A program made the translations under genes and the position numbers. The notes under the pieces are model-generated. The model made no database searches, was not told the DNA's origin, and saw nothing but the letters and a program-made list of their open reading frames with translations. 64,000 nucleotides of DNA, from NCBI GenBank assembly GCA_022570795.1, contig JAKUDP010000007.1, positions 2,046,001 to 2,110,000 on the forward strand. The letters run 5' to 3'. Origin of the DNA: Sphaerulina vaccinii (Eukaryota > Ascomycota > Dothideomycetes > Mycosphaerellales > Mycosphaerellaceae). Positions within the stretch are counted from its first letter, which is position 1. Every line of letters begins with the position of its first letter. Below are positions 23,601-34,448 of the stretch, in pieces.

Positions 23601-24248
23601 GGTTGGAGGTCCAGAGACAGTAATGGCCATGACAGAGACAGCACTGACGTAGGCCTGGTTTGACTGAGGAATGCCCTTCTCTTCGTGGAAAGTAGCCAAT
23701 GCCGACTTGGCCTCCTCTTGTGTGGCACCAGTCACAATTGCAGACCAAGGAGTCTTCTCTTGTCCAGGCTGCGCAAGCACAGAGCGAATGCTGTCAACGG
23801 CAGCGCCTGAGCGAAACGCCACCCGCACAAAGTCGACGCCAAGAGTCACAAGCTCGTCGATGGTCTTCGCAGACACGACAGCAGATGCAGCAAGCAGACC
23901 AGTGCAGAGACCCATCACACGAGTGTTCGATGTAGCTGGCAACTCATCTGGGTGCTCGGAGAAGTATCCAATGTAATGACCAAGCTGGGCAATAGTGACC
24001 AGAGCAGACTCCAACATAGGCACCTTCTCGCCCTTCTGATAGTAGGCCTCCACCAAGCTAGTCAGGGTCAAGAAGTCCGGCATAGCATCTCGCTGACTAC
24101 GTGGCAGAGCTCGCGTTTCCTCTCGTAATGCCAGAGCACATCGTTGAACGAAATTGCTGACAAGCACATTATCACGGTGAAGAGTGACTTTGTGCAGTAA
24201 TGGGTATTGTTCGGCGGTCTGATCGCCGAACAGAAGAATGTTCGACAT
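17682..24248 (-). CDS. PKS1: Non-reducing polyketide synthase, melanin type (tetrahydroxynaphthalene synthase)
   Basis: One uninterrupted frame of 2188 residues has the order SAT-KS-AT-PT-ACP-ACP-TE. Active-site residues read from the sequence are: SAT Cys115 (GLCTG), KS Cys541 (DTACSSS, domain about 372-797), AT Ser988 (GHSLGE), PT His1323 (VCGHLV) and Asp1514 (HIDGSC), phosphopantetheine Ser1710 (GVDSLL) and Ser1849 (GMDSLM), and TE Ser2015 (GGWSAGG) with a HH pair near residue 2160. Enzymes of this design make the DHN-melanin precursor 1,3,6,8-tetrahydroxynaphthalene or the naphthopyrone YWA1. The neighbouring CMR1 and naphthol reductase argue for the former. The N-terminus MSNILLFGDQTAEQYPLL is typical of melanin synthases of Dothideomycetes. 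No intron is needed. The gene is divergent from CMR1, 10.2 kb away. Confidence 0.93.
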   Translation of the reverse strand: MSNILLFGDQTAEQYPLLHKVTLHRDNVLVSNFVQRCALALREETRALPRSQRDAMPDFLTLTSLVEAYYQKGEKVPMLESALVTIAQLGHYIGYFSEHPDELPATSNTRVMGLCTGLLAASAVVSAKTIDELVTLGVDFVRVAFRSGAAVDSIRSVLAQPGQEKTPWSAIVTGATQEEAKSALATFHEEKGIPQSNQAYVSAVSVMAITVSGPPTTLERFFKEGALSENNRVAIPVYGPYHAQHLFHEADIERILSGHVGRELKKHIPSALVHSAATGKPIVAENSFELAKLVLGEMLQYPVRWDYLLEEVVSQMAASRLSAKIYALGVSNIANSLVSALKAGGKTDVTVIDQSAFTESTEYNGRTQNDKIAIVGMAGRFPNSANHEALWDLLMKGLDVHRKIPADRFDADAHCDPSGKGKNKSHTPFGCFIDEPGLFDPRFFNMSPREAAQTDPMGRLALVTAYEALEMSGYVPNRTTSTKLNRIGTFYGQTSDDWREINAAENVDTYFITGGVRAFAPGRINYYFKFSGPSYSIDTACSSSLAAIQLACTSLWAGDCDTACAGGLNVLTNPDIFSGLSKGQFLSKTGSCKTYDNDADGYCRGDACGTVILKRYQDAVADKDNILGCILGAATNHSAEAVSITHPHAGAQEFLYKQVLANAGVDAHEISYVEMHGTGTQAGDGIEMTSVTNVFAPRHRQRRPEQTVHLGAIKANVGHAEAASGINSLVKVLMMMKNDKIPANVGIKGVINKTFPADLKDRNVHISQQEVDWPRKTAAPRKVFLNNFSAAGGNTALLIEDGPLREAPKASDPRSTLPITISARSIASLKRNLSHYQQYVRENAGTTLTSFSYTTTARRIQHNYRVAFSLADVNKLIDSLQGQVKETYSPVPMVATKVAFCFTGQGSQYTGLGQKLYQDLKSFRDDIDQLDQLARIQGLPSFLELLDGTDVQTLSPVKVQLGMACIQVALARMWASWGLTPSAVIGHSLGEYAALHVAGVISASDMVLLVGRRAELLVRDCTPHTHGMLAVKGSADAIRTALGPKMTEIACVNGPEETVLCGSGEVVATASEILARCGFKATKLNVPFAFHSAQVDPILKEFTKVASAVTFNKPVVPVLSPLEGQVIRDDGIINPAYLARHAREPVNFWSALISGQSATVFTEKTAWLEVGAHPVCSGMVKASIGATVAAPSLRRGEDAWKTISNSICQFYTAGVNINFDEFHREFNDAQELLTLPTYSFDNKKYWLDYHNNWTLTKGEAPQVKEVVREKEVAAPAPVVEIPAKRLSTSCQKIISEDFSETSAKVVIRSNLADPKLYPVVCGHLVNNAALCPSSLYADMALTVGDYIWKEAHPNTETPGINVCNMEVPKPLIAQIPQPAQGQHVEMEAVADLEKNTLKVNFRSVQPDGKMIQDHAHCTVRYEDKAVWADEWARYNFMVKAQIEMLTAKTMTGGAHKVQRGMAYKLFKALVNYDSKYRAMAEVVLDGANTEASATLDFPTKPDDGDFYCPPYHIDGSCHISGFIVNATDLLDSEQNVYVSHGWGGMKFSKPLTAGMRLRNYVRMLPQPNNISKGDVYILEGDEIVAVCEGIKFQQIPRRVLNTFLPPNKGSAATQAPTPLAAKPAARPALTRSPVPAPVKVAPAPARKVAAPVAAPNSAPRSAPKPKKVAPPKKASGGLVDKIMQILAKETEVDVAELVDDAHFENLGVDSLLSLTISAIFREELDMEISSSLFTDYPSVGDMKKYFAQLDASSSGSASSSSSSAPDYDDDSDDDSNPATDVPTPLEDISTPASSAPSVVGKAEPESPTRDTLAEVGDVSLARHVVAQEMGVDIEEITDDADLSELGMDSLMSLTILGELREKTNVDLPSTFLSTNPTMADIENALGMRPAPKAAAAPRPSTKSSTKTDMNEVSARLDLINKTDISKYPAATSVLLQGNAKIATKKIFFLPDGSGSATSYVSIPNLGPDVAAYGLNCPFMKNPDTWDCGIEVASLIYLAEIKRRQAKGPYIIGGWSAGGVIAYAVAQALLAAGEKVEKLLLLDSPCPVNLDPLPARLHIFFNEIGLLGAGDPSKTPKWLLPHFSAAIRSLSAYDPKPTLGPIPTYAVWCKEGVAGNPGDPRPPPAEDEDPAPMKWLLNHRTDFGDNGWAQLCTGPFKNGVMNGHHFSMMKEPHAKELGKLIREGLDWRP

Positions 24249-25775
24249 GGTGGCGGCTATCGATCTGTTTTCGTGGAATGCGATTATGTATTAGATGGAT
24301 GCGTCGTGTCGTCGTTGGCGGCTGCTTCGTGGCTTCGATTATGTATTATGTCCGGACGAGCTCAATCGTGGTGGCTAGACACGAAGGGCGATGATTCTGG
24401 GGATGACTTGAGTGAAGCTGTCGATTAAAGCAAAGGAGACTGAGCAGTGCATATGATTAAACTGAAAAGGAAATGTCGTGTGGGCAGGTGGCTAGACTGT
24501 CCGTGGTGACAAGGTATGGTATGGTTCCAAGAGAATGGTCAATCAGAGCGTACACCAGATAGTATGTATATGCGATGGAGCAAGGGTCGTCCAGCAGACT
24601 TGATTACTTGATGTCTACAAGGAATGGCCTCCGCTTGTGGATCTGTGTCGGGCGCCCTGCTGTGTCGATGGTTGCCAAATATGCTCGACAATGCTCATCT
24701 GAAAGCAGACGCTAAAGCTCCACCGCCGGGCATCGCGAGCACAACGCAGGATCCCATACCCGATGCTGAGGATAAGCAAATGCCAGACGGTGAGGCTATT
24801 GTTAGACTTTCTTGATCTGCGGCTGGTAGCGTGCGTTCTTCGCAGGACCAAATGATGGCACGAAAAGTTCGGCTCTCCATCGACGCCCGTAGCAAGCCAA
24901 CCGTTTCGCCAGATGCGCAGCCAGTGGAATGATGACATGCCCAAAGTGGTGGTTTGGGTACAGGCTTACGCGTGGGCCGATCCAGTAGCGAGGGCTATCT
25001 GTGTCAACGGCGCAGCATGTGCAGTATAGACTCCTTCGATGAAGAAGGCTAAACATGGATCTCAGCCAGCGGGGGATGCCACTTACCACCGAACGCCACA
25101 CATGAGCTGCTGCGGCACTCACTCTTCGCCAACCACTACGATGATCTGCCTTGCTTCTAATAGCTGCTGCGCTGTAGTGTCACCGCCCACTTTCCTGAGC
25201 GCTACTCTCGCATGGCCTCTGCTGCACGGCATAAGGTACTCTTCTCTTTCGTGATCGTGCTCCACCATGCAATCGGCCGGATGCTGCACCCATAACTATT
25301 GCGCATGTGTGATCTTGAGTGGCCGGGACTTGCTCGTGATTCTGAGTATAAGAAAATGATCCAATTCGGGAAGATGTGTGGTGTTTCATGTCAAGATGGA
25401 GAAAGTCCTTGCCACCCTTGCACAAAAAAGTCTGCGGGGAGGAAGGAGAAGCCAAGAAAGCCAAGAAACAAGGAAGGCGCGCAAACAACCTCACCCACCA
25501 CACTCGTACTCCAACCTCACAGCCCTACATGTTGTAGTACTTCCTCCTCTCACACACCTCAGCAACTGCTTATCCTTTGCACAAGACAGCACAGCCATAA
25601 TGCTGATGACATGTGCTCACGGGCAAGGACTCTGAGCGCATTTTCCGAGCGCCAAAGCCGCGCTCCACCAGGGGTGCTCCACTGGTTCCGATAATGCTGT
25701 GCGACTGCAACATATAAACATCCGTGTGCTTCTACGACTCAGTGCCAAATCGGGTCTTCTGCAGAAAAGCTTATC

Positions 25776-25809
25776 GTGGAGCGCCACCATATGTGGAGCG
25801 CCACCATAT
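25776..25809. repeat. Perfect 17-bp tandem duplication
   Basis: GTGGAGCGCCACCATAT occurs twice head-to-tail. Each copy contains a near palindrome (GTGGAGCGCCAC). It lies 1.5 kb upstream of the PKS1 start codon. A paired binding site is possible but is not shown by the sequence. Confidence 0.6.
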
Positions 25810-27030
25810 GTCGACGACTTCAACAGCATTGGCAGCGGTGAGCTTCGAGTGTAGGTGCAGTAGAAGCACTCTGATGCGCCCGCGCGACTTGTCGCGATCA
25901 CTATCTCTGTTATGCTGGTCACGATGAGATGGAGCTGCTGTGACTCTCGGGAGCATAGACATTCTCGCTCGTGTCGAGATGGAGATAGCCCGAGTTAATG
26001 ACGACCTCTCGGGCTGGAGGCCTCCTCGGGATATCTAAGGCAGCGCGTGGATGGTGCAACAAACCCAGTACACACGGATCTATATATCGACTAGCGCTGC
26101 TGTATGGAAACACGGGCACAGGTACAGCATGAGATCCCAGTTCTACGCTCGGTCCATCACTTAGCATTCCTGAATGTCTGCCGAAGAAGATAAGAGCTTG
26201 AAATGAAGGCATCACCACTTTGCTCCAGGCTCTATGGCCACGGAAGCTGGTATACTGATGATGCATCATAGATGTTGGAACTCGGAACCTATAGGCGAGG
26301 CAATGAGCTACGTCGAGACCTTCGAGATTTCCGTTCGAGGTCTCTGCAATTCCTTCACGAAGACAATGCCACAGCGCTAGCTGCATGATCTATTGTAAGC
26401 GCGAGGATTCTTTGTGCAAGTATGCTTCCATGCATCATCGAAGTTCGAAGCATGATCTATTACATGGGAAGTGGATGCTGGAAGCCTAAGTCCGACTGTC
26501 AGCCGCAGCGCTTCCCTGCATTCTTGGGTATGCCTATGGTATGGTATTCGGGATCGCAACACGTGTGTTGTGTAGTATCACGCTCGGCCCCTGGAACACG
26601 CGTTGAGTGCTCCTTCTCTATCGGACGAATACGACAACTGTCAGCAATGGTTGAGGAATCATTGCCAATCCTTTGGCCGCAGCTTCTTCACGTTGAGGCA
26701 TGTGCTAGAATGATACAGAGGTATGCTCGAACTATCCCTGCCGGTGCTCTTCCTTCATTGAGCAAGTCTCGCGGCACACGAATTCTGCAACATTCCTTCG
26801 GAGCGTACGTGTGCGTCTCGTGGAACGAACGCTTGTATCAACATCAAGTGGCTGGATAATGGAATGGGCGATTCTTGACTTCACCAAAGTCCTCTCATCT
26901 GCCGACATGAGCATGACTCGACGGCCACGCACGTCGTAAGCCTCCATTTCTCCCGAGAGCACATCGACTGTCAATAGTCGCAATTACCAGCTTGTGAGCG
27001 TTGCGACTCATGCGAGATAAGGTCTGCCAT

Positions 27031-27117
27031 CAGCATTTTGGCTCATCGAAATTGGGAGCATCTTCTGTGTATCACTGCACGCTTCAAGATCTGGGCAGCG
27101 AATGAGCCAAAATGCTG
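27031..27117. repeat. Perfect 16-bp inverted repeat, 55-bp loop
   Basis: CAGCATTTTGGCTCAT at 27031-27046 is matched exactly by ATGAGCCAAAATGCTG at 27102-27117. There is no target-site duplication that I can see. It could be a hairpin, a small MITE relic, or the ends of a deleted element. Confidence 0.65.
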
Positions 27118-29344
27118 ACGCTTCATTGAGATTAACTTACTCTTGGTGAACCTCATAGCTTTTTCAAGAGGAGAGACACAATAGCCGAAGACGCGACCGG
27201 ATGACAGTTGAGTCACTAAAGAGACAGCATTGGAGGTCATGGAGTCATCACGAGATTTGTGGCCTCATGATCGCCTACTTCGACGATGGTGTCTCGATAG
27301 ACTTCATCTACCACCCACAGACTCGGAATGCTCAGCTCTCGTCACAGCTGTTACGCCCGCTTAGAACGGCACAGTAAATTCATCCAATGCTGTGCAGTAG
27401 TCTCACCGCTGCTTCGAGTCGGCGGAGCGCCGCATCATCAGTGAAAAGATGGTGGCTGGATGTACTGCTGTCGTCGTTGTTGTTGATGTTGCTGCTGCAC
27501 TGTGATAAGCTGCAGCATGTAGGGAACATCGCTGATCGAACGAAAACCAGAATTTGGCACAGGAAACCCTAATATATTAGCATATACGGCCGAGACTCTT
27601 GTCCGACCCAAATAATTCAAGCCGGAAGCACTGTGCCGGACAGCGCAACAATGGATCACGCAGTCTAGAGCCAATGCTGCAATCTGCGATGTTCATATCC
27701 TACCTTGATCTGCCTGACGATCATCAGGCACTGAGTTCGTTGCAGACCTACGTGTCGGTTTCAGAACTGTGCCTTGGCACTCAGCTATTTCTGGTCTACT
27801 ATATATTCTCCGATACAAATGGACTTCTCCAGCAGTTCGATAGCGACGACACCTCTGATCCTGGTCTAGGGCTGATTACAGAAGAAAAGTACCTCTCGCC
27901 TGAGATTGCTGTATAAGCCGAGAGCCGTCTCGGCACTTGGTCAACACATCCTGGCTTCTGATCGACACTCATGCTTGCCGTCATGTACAACGCTACAGCT
28001 GTCATTCCTACGGCACGTCGTTAGCTTAATTCCATGCCGGAGTCGATCTTCCGTCTCATCTGCGAGAGGAACAGGTACAGCACGACCGCCATATAGTGAA
28101 AATGTGTCATTTCAGCGCAAACCGGTACTTGTGTAGGCTACAGCCAAGTTACGTCAGGGAAAGTATTGTCGACCACAGGAGATCTGTCCGATCGCACCCA
28201 GCCAGGACCAACTTCACAGGCGATTGCTATTGCGACATGATGGACATTGCGACATCGCTTGCAATGTTCCTTGCTTCAGCTGTGTATGCCATGGGTGATC
28301 AGTCCTGGCTTGAAGCGATGTGATTGCACAGTTGATTAAGCTTCGGACAACCTCAAAGGGCTGAACAAGCATGCCTTGTATCAACCACTTGTCTTGGCGG
28401 TGAAATGTCCGATCAGTGATCAGCTGCTCGTGATTGGTCATTGAACAACAGAAGTCTGGTGTGCTCATGCTGCAGGTCTTCAACAGAAGCTGAACCATGA
28501 TGGTATGCGCTGTTGATCCTCAGCTTACATTCGCGCCGTTCGAGCCATGAACCAGGTGCAGTCGCGGCTGAACGAGCACACATTGATGTCGGAGTCGCCG
28601 TTGATTCGTTTAACTACGAAAACTATCCCTCTGCTGACACCGTCGAGGTCGTATCTCGCTCATAGCCTCGAAGCATCAGCATCGGCATCAGCATCAACGC
28701 ACATCTTCCTTCTTCTAGGAGTGTCGCCGACTATACACTGCATGCGCATATGCGAAGATGTTTGATAACATCCTTCAACCTTGAACGAAGTGTCGCTGTG
28801 AGTCCATCCGGTCCTCCGAGATGATTTCCCCTCTCACTCATCATCAGCCGTCAATTACTTGACGGGCTATCGAATGTGTACGCGCCGGAAGTGGTCATGC
28901 ATATGCTCGCAGTGTATGTATCGCTGTGCTCGTGCTATTGTCGCGCTGCATTCGATGAACGCGATGTTCTGGCTGGCTCAAATGCGGTGCGCGCGCAAAA
29001 GGTTGCAAGCTGATGATTGTTCAGTCGAGTTCAAGGCATGCTACTCGCAGCCCTGATTGTGAATCAAAGTTGTAGCTCTCATGCAAGTCATCGAAGGTTC
29101 GGGACGCACCTGATGATCACAGGGTGCAGCTTGCTGTGAAAGCCTGGATGATCGCAGAAGAATCTCTGGACATGGCACCCCTGACGATGTCCTGAGCTTG
29201 AGCTTGTCTCTACTTCGGCGCCGATACTATGCAGCCCTCTGCGATATCCCACGGGTACCAGACAGACCTGCATGGGCGATTGATAAGGCAAAATATGTCG
29301 GCGCTTCCAGTATCCTCACGCCGTTCTTTGTAAGTGGTCAAAGA

Positions 29345-29391
29345 TCGAGTTGTAGCTGTACCAATTGTACCCAATTGTACCAATTGTACCG
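29345..29391. repeat. Short tandem repeat (ACCAATTGT)n
   Basis: The unit ACCAATTGT(AC) is repeated about four times with small interruptions, as a simple microsatellite in the PKS1-CMR1 interval. Confidence 0.6.
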
Positions 29392-32300
29392 CATGCCAAG
29401 CCGCTGTTTCAGAAGGCCTTTTGATTGCACGACTCAACATCATAGTTCGCTCGCACAATGCAACTGAACGTTGGAGATGCTTTCTTATCAGACACAGTTC
29501 AGTAGCTCTGCACCCTGCTGGAGATACAGCACGATCCACCCACTTCCCTCTTTGCTGTGAGGTTGCTGTACTCTTGATGAAATTTGTTCCATGATGACAG
29601 CACCAACGCCCTTTCACTCGATCTCGTGATCGTGACAGTTGCTACTGAGGAATCGTTCATATCGAACGTGCCTAAATCTGCACACGGCGACACTTCCGTG
29701 CTATTCCAGGAAGCAAACCGGCTGTGCAGCAACTTGCGGAAAACTACCTCCGAGGACGAGTTGAATATAGCACCTGTTCGCATTCCGACCGACCACACAG
29801 GCTCCGTTGTTAGGAAGCGTCATAAGGTTCTGCCATCGGTCTTGCGTAACAGACGTGGGCCTGATCATGGTATGAAACTGCCACTGCATGTTTACAATTG
29901 GCTTGTCAACGTCTGGCACCCGAGACGTTTTCGCAGAATTGGTATTGTGCTGTATGCTTGGTAATGTGTTGCAATAGAAGACTCTTGAGTTTGATATGAT
30001 CGTTCCCGGTGCATTACAGTCAGCTGTGCATATCGTAGACTCATGTGCAGTGCGGTGAGCCAAGCTGTGGATCAACAACAGGGCCTGTCTCTCGATCTCA
30101 CACACATCAGCGCAGCAGTCACAGCTTTTGCTGGCCTCTGTTGATCTCTCTTCGGTGACGATAGATCTTATGAGTGCTTACTCTAGGAATACAATGCCAG
30201 CTGTCGTGAGCGAGCCACATGCCACATAGATCGGGACCCTCCTCGGGCGACATTTTAGAGTCGATTCATGAGCGTCCCGGCTCTGAGCGATACAATGGCA
30301 CAATGGCATGGCTCAGGCAGCCACAGACCTGCGGGAACTGCACGCAATACGGCAGGCGAGCTCAACTCAAGCAGGCTGAGCAGGATGCCACGAGCCTGAT
30401 ATCTACCGATAACGCAGATGTTGCACCTCATGTATTCTCGGTGGACTAGTTCAGACTTGCCACGCGAATCCTCGTGGACGATGGAGAGCAGTTACGCGGC
30501 ATACGAGCTCTGTGTCGCACGGAGGTGAGCAGACCAGACAAGTATGCACAGATCCGAGCTGCATTATCGAGTCGCAGAGCATCTGGTACTCCTTCGAGCG
30601 GCAAAGCTCGCCATCCATTGACAGCGGGTCTTCGCAGCCAGGAATCGCCGTATATGCACTGTGGACATCGATTGTGCTCCTATACTGGTGGCGCAATCCA
30701 AGAGTATTTGGGGGTCACTGAACTGATTTCTTGGAGTCATTGGCAAGCCAAGCCTTCTTGGGCATGTGTGGTCTTGATACGATGTTGCATGGACCGTAGA
30801 AGCGACGGCTTATCATTGGTACTGATTCTTGCTGAGGTCCTTCGAAATCCAGGCTGAATACGAGAGAGCTACTATGAGCTGCAGCTCGAAGGTCCACCAG
30901 AACGGGCAGAGACGAATGACGTCGTCAGGATAGAAGCGGGATGTGGGTAGCTCAGCGCAGAATGCGGAGGTGTTCCCAATTGATAGTCTTTAGTTGTTCA
31001 TGAACGCCCAGAGCGCCAACATCATCCATCACGGCCGAATACAGCCTCAGCATAGCCAAGCGGCATAATGTTTGCCTATCACAATCCGCTCGGCCAGGGA
31101 CAGCTGAGCAGATCGCTTAGCGAACGTTGGAGAGGCCACGCCATCAAGTCCAAACAGAGGTTCCGTGACTGACACATTGAGCGTTCGATTAGCATGTCGT
31201 GAGTCAGTGATTGCTTTTCGGTGAAGGTGGTATCGTGGTATCAGTGGTATGCTGTAAGTAATCCGAGATATATTCAGCATACGAGGCTATGGTGGCTTTG
31301 CAAATCCCAATGCGACCTCGCAATGATTTCCTCTCCGGGCCAGAATTTGCAGTGGTCTCTGATGTGTTGAGCTTGATGTGTGCTGTCGCCAAGCCATGTA
31401 ACTTCCATCAATCACGAATGTTCTCGTCATCCAGGTACCAATGGCAGTGGCGGATCTGATAACATCGCCAAAGTCCAGTTGGAGCCAGGTGTTGTCGTTT
31501 AAACGAGCTGTGCAGACCCCTATGCCCTATGCGCGAATGCGAATCCAGAAAAAGCAATGGCCAGATAGGGTGCTGTTGGGACGGCCAGCCCTACCAACGT
31601 TTATGCTTCAGCCTCACGGCAGGCTATCGCCCACTACATGAGCTTCAACTCAGCGGCAGATACTGCAGATCTGCTACGCGTCTTGATGAGCTCTGTAGGT
31701 AGAAGAGCGACGGACTCTGCAATCTGTATTGACGGCTCCTATGGGCGGCTCGCGGAGTCGCGGGTGCTGTAATCTTTGCATTGGGGCATACCACTGGACC
31801 GGAGGCGAATTGTCTGTCATCCTGCCGTCTGTAAGGTAGAGTCAGCGAAAGAGCACGTATGCTCTGCAGGTGAGGTTGATATGCTCGTGTGTGGTTGCAC
31901 AGTCGATGTTTTGGCTTCGATAGCGTGAGGGAAAACAATGACAAGCATTCTCTTCTCACCGGCTGGCGCTCGGGCGGCAAGACTCGGCATTCGGCAAGCA
32001 CGGCCGACGACGAGGCAGGAGCCACCCACTCCTGAGAACCTTGGAGAACTCTTCACACCGACTCTGTTTCATCGAACCTCATCTGCGACTTCATCACGCG
32101 CTGCGTCACCCCAGACTCACCAGAGCTCTGCACGAAGATTGAGTAAGCTGCAGGGCCATGCCGCTGCTCACATCGCAGACTGGCCGCGCCCCGTACGACG
32201 GTGAATCGCCTGCGCAGACGAGCGGGCGGTCCTGCGGCTCCAGCAGGATGCATCAATTATGCAGGCTCGTGCGAATTCATTCGTCCTGGACCCTCTAGGA

Positions 32301-34448
32301 GCTCTTATGCACACGAAACTCCCTGAATCCTGGTTCTTCCGGTGCCGATCAGAGCATAGCCGTGTATATGCCTATACCATCCATATGCCTTTCGTGGCAT
32401 GCCAATTGTCGGATCGAAACTCAATCTGAATCTCAAGAATGAAGAGACCAATCACGGAGGAACCATCTCTGGGGGAGCTTCTTCGAGATGGCAGAACTGA
32501 CACACCCTCACACGAGCTCTGACGCCATTCTTCGGGCGAAATGCCGTACCTGTGTTGACGAAAAGGCACTGGACATGTTCCTGTCAGCGGACACCTAGAA
32601 CAGGTACGCTGGAGGAAGCTTCAGGATCTTCGGCCTATGCTCCAAGAGCGAGCCAAATTATCCTCAAGGTTTCGTGCTCGATCTACCGCATGAGTCTGTG
32701 TGATGGTGGTATGGTATCAGCACTGTCTCTCAAGCAGATAAGCCCAAACACCCTTTCAGGCACCGCACCAGATGATTCGCAATGCAAGGACTGATCAGTG
32801 GCGCCTGCGACAGCCTTGCTGTATTTGCGTACACATATCTCGTATTGTGAGAGCCCATCGAGGAATGCGGTTCGTGAAACACGAGCATTTACGACGAGAT
32901 ACGCAAACTCTGGACTCTTCACGATCACGGGCAGAGTTGCGATCACGAAATCGAGATTGTTAAGCACATCCGGCCAGTTGCGCGGTATTTGAGGTCTTAA
33001 TGCCCGGAGCATGTGGCAGTAAAGACGCTAATGCAGAGCGTCAATTGTTCGAGCTCGGAAAATAGCATCGTGTTGTCGCTTGCGTCCGGTGCTCTAGTTC
33101 GCTGCTATCCTACAGGACTATCGGTCACACGGCAAGCAGCCGCCTGCTGACAACGTATTCTCCGGAGCCGTTCTTCCGATTGCTGAGAAAGGCTTGAATG
33201 TGATTCTGCACGCTGACGTGGAAGGCGACGACTTGCTCAGATCATGGAGGACTGGTTCGGCACAATGCAAATGGCGCCAAGGCGCAGCTGGTCAAGCAAA
33301 CGAACAAGCGAGGACAACCTAAGCAGCGAAAGCGTCTGCACAGCGACGATCTCCACCCGGGATGGGTGCTGACACGATGACAGGAGCATAACATAGTTGG
33401 GAACAATAAGCATACCACTTCTCATCAAGGTGTCATCGCACAAGGGCGATGCGACTTATTGAGCCATTCTCGCGAGGTCGTGCAGTGCACGCAGTATCGT
33501 ACACTCGGGACGACCGCGTGGCAGGAAGACGCTGCTCTGGGTCGGGAATGGGATGCTACGTTCCACGATTGTCGAGCCATGTGCGTCGCGTCTCACAACT
33601 CGAATGATCTCGTGCAGTTCAGATCTGCGGTGCGAGTTCGGCGCGTGGAACGTCGTGAATGCGTTGGCGCTTGGAAGTCGTGGATTCGATGTGTTATATC
33701 GCTCGGCGGCAAGCACAGAGACAGATGCGTTTACGCATTCGGGACAGGGACTTCCTGTAAGCCTTTTTAGGCGTTCAATGCAGCCCTGTGTCCATGCTGC
33801 AGCCAAGCATCAAGCCCATGCCGTTGCGGTTATCTGGAGCTCGGACATGCTCCTGACTTCGGTGGCTGATGCTATCCTTGTACATTGCTGGGGTATCCAC
33901 AACCCATGCAGAAGCTGCAGGCCCCCTGGGACGAGAAGCGAGCCCTGTACTCTGATGATGCTGGGACGTGCTTTTCGCACATCCATGAGTGGTGATGGGT
34001 GTTGGCGACACTGGCTTGCGCGATCTACCACTGGCAGAAATGCTCCGAGAGGTCAGCTCGAGCTGGATCCTTGTACTACAAAGTCGTCGCCAGAAACAGA
34101 AACACTCAAGATACCACTGAGGAGTGACGAGCTGCGGTCGCGCTTAACCCTATCTCTAACAAGGCTCATGTCAGACGTGCATCGCCTGCCGCAGGATCAC
34201 AAAGTCATGAAATAGACGGATCTGCAGCTGAGGCACGAGGCTCCAGCCTGTTTCTCAGGCCCCACATCTGTCCTCCACGGCGGCGCACCAGTACTGCCGC
34301 TTATTCCTGTCGTTGGCGTTGTGTCATATTTGGATGAACTTCCCGACGCCTTTCGTTTGGCTCTGCTCTTGCATTTCTCCGACCAGCTTCGTCCATCCTG
34401 GAAAGCTGCAACTACAACAGCAATATACCATAGCCACCAACGGCAATC

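Larger units (their letters stand above)
24249..34448. other. 10.2-kb gene-poor interval between PKS1 and CMR1
   Basis: This interval contains the upstream regions of both melanin genes. ORFs up to about 220 codons exist (for example 33553-34215 and 26422-26859, both +), but they overlap others on both strands, match no family I know, and show no clean exon structure. Composition is normal, without the TA excess of the left end, so it is not a heavily RIP-mutated repeat. Small repeats are listed separately. A short frame at 31938-32204 (+) begins with a good AACAATGAC context but is otherwise unsupported. Confidence 0.5.

Noticed and set aside
17682..24248. Naphthopyrone (YWA1) or mycotoxin-type synthase
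   Set aside because: The domain order alone would allow it, but adjacency to CMR1 and a hydroxynaphthalene reductase favours melanin.
29584..29964. 126-codon + ORF in the gene-poor interval
   Set aside because: Similar-sized ORFs occur on the opposite strand (29701-30105). There is no domain and no exon signals, so it is within chance expectation for 10 kb.
33553..34215. 220-codon + ORF between PKS1 and CMR1
   Set aside because: It overlaps opposite-strand ORFs of similar length, has no family signature or intron support, and ends just before CMR1.
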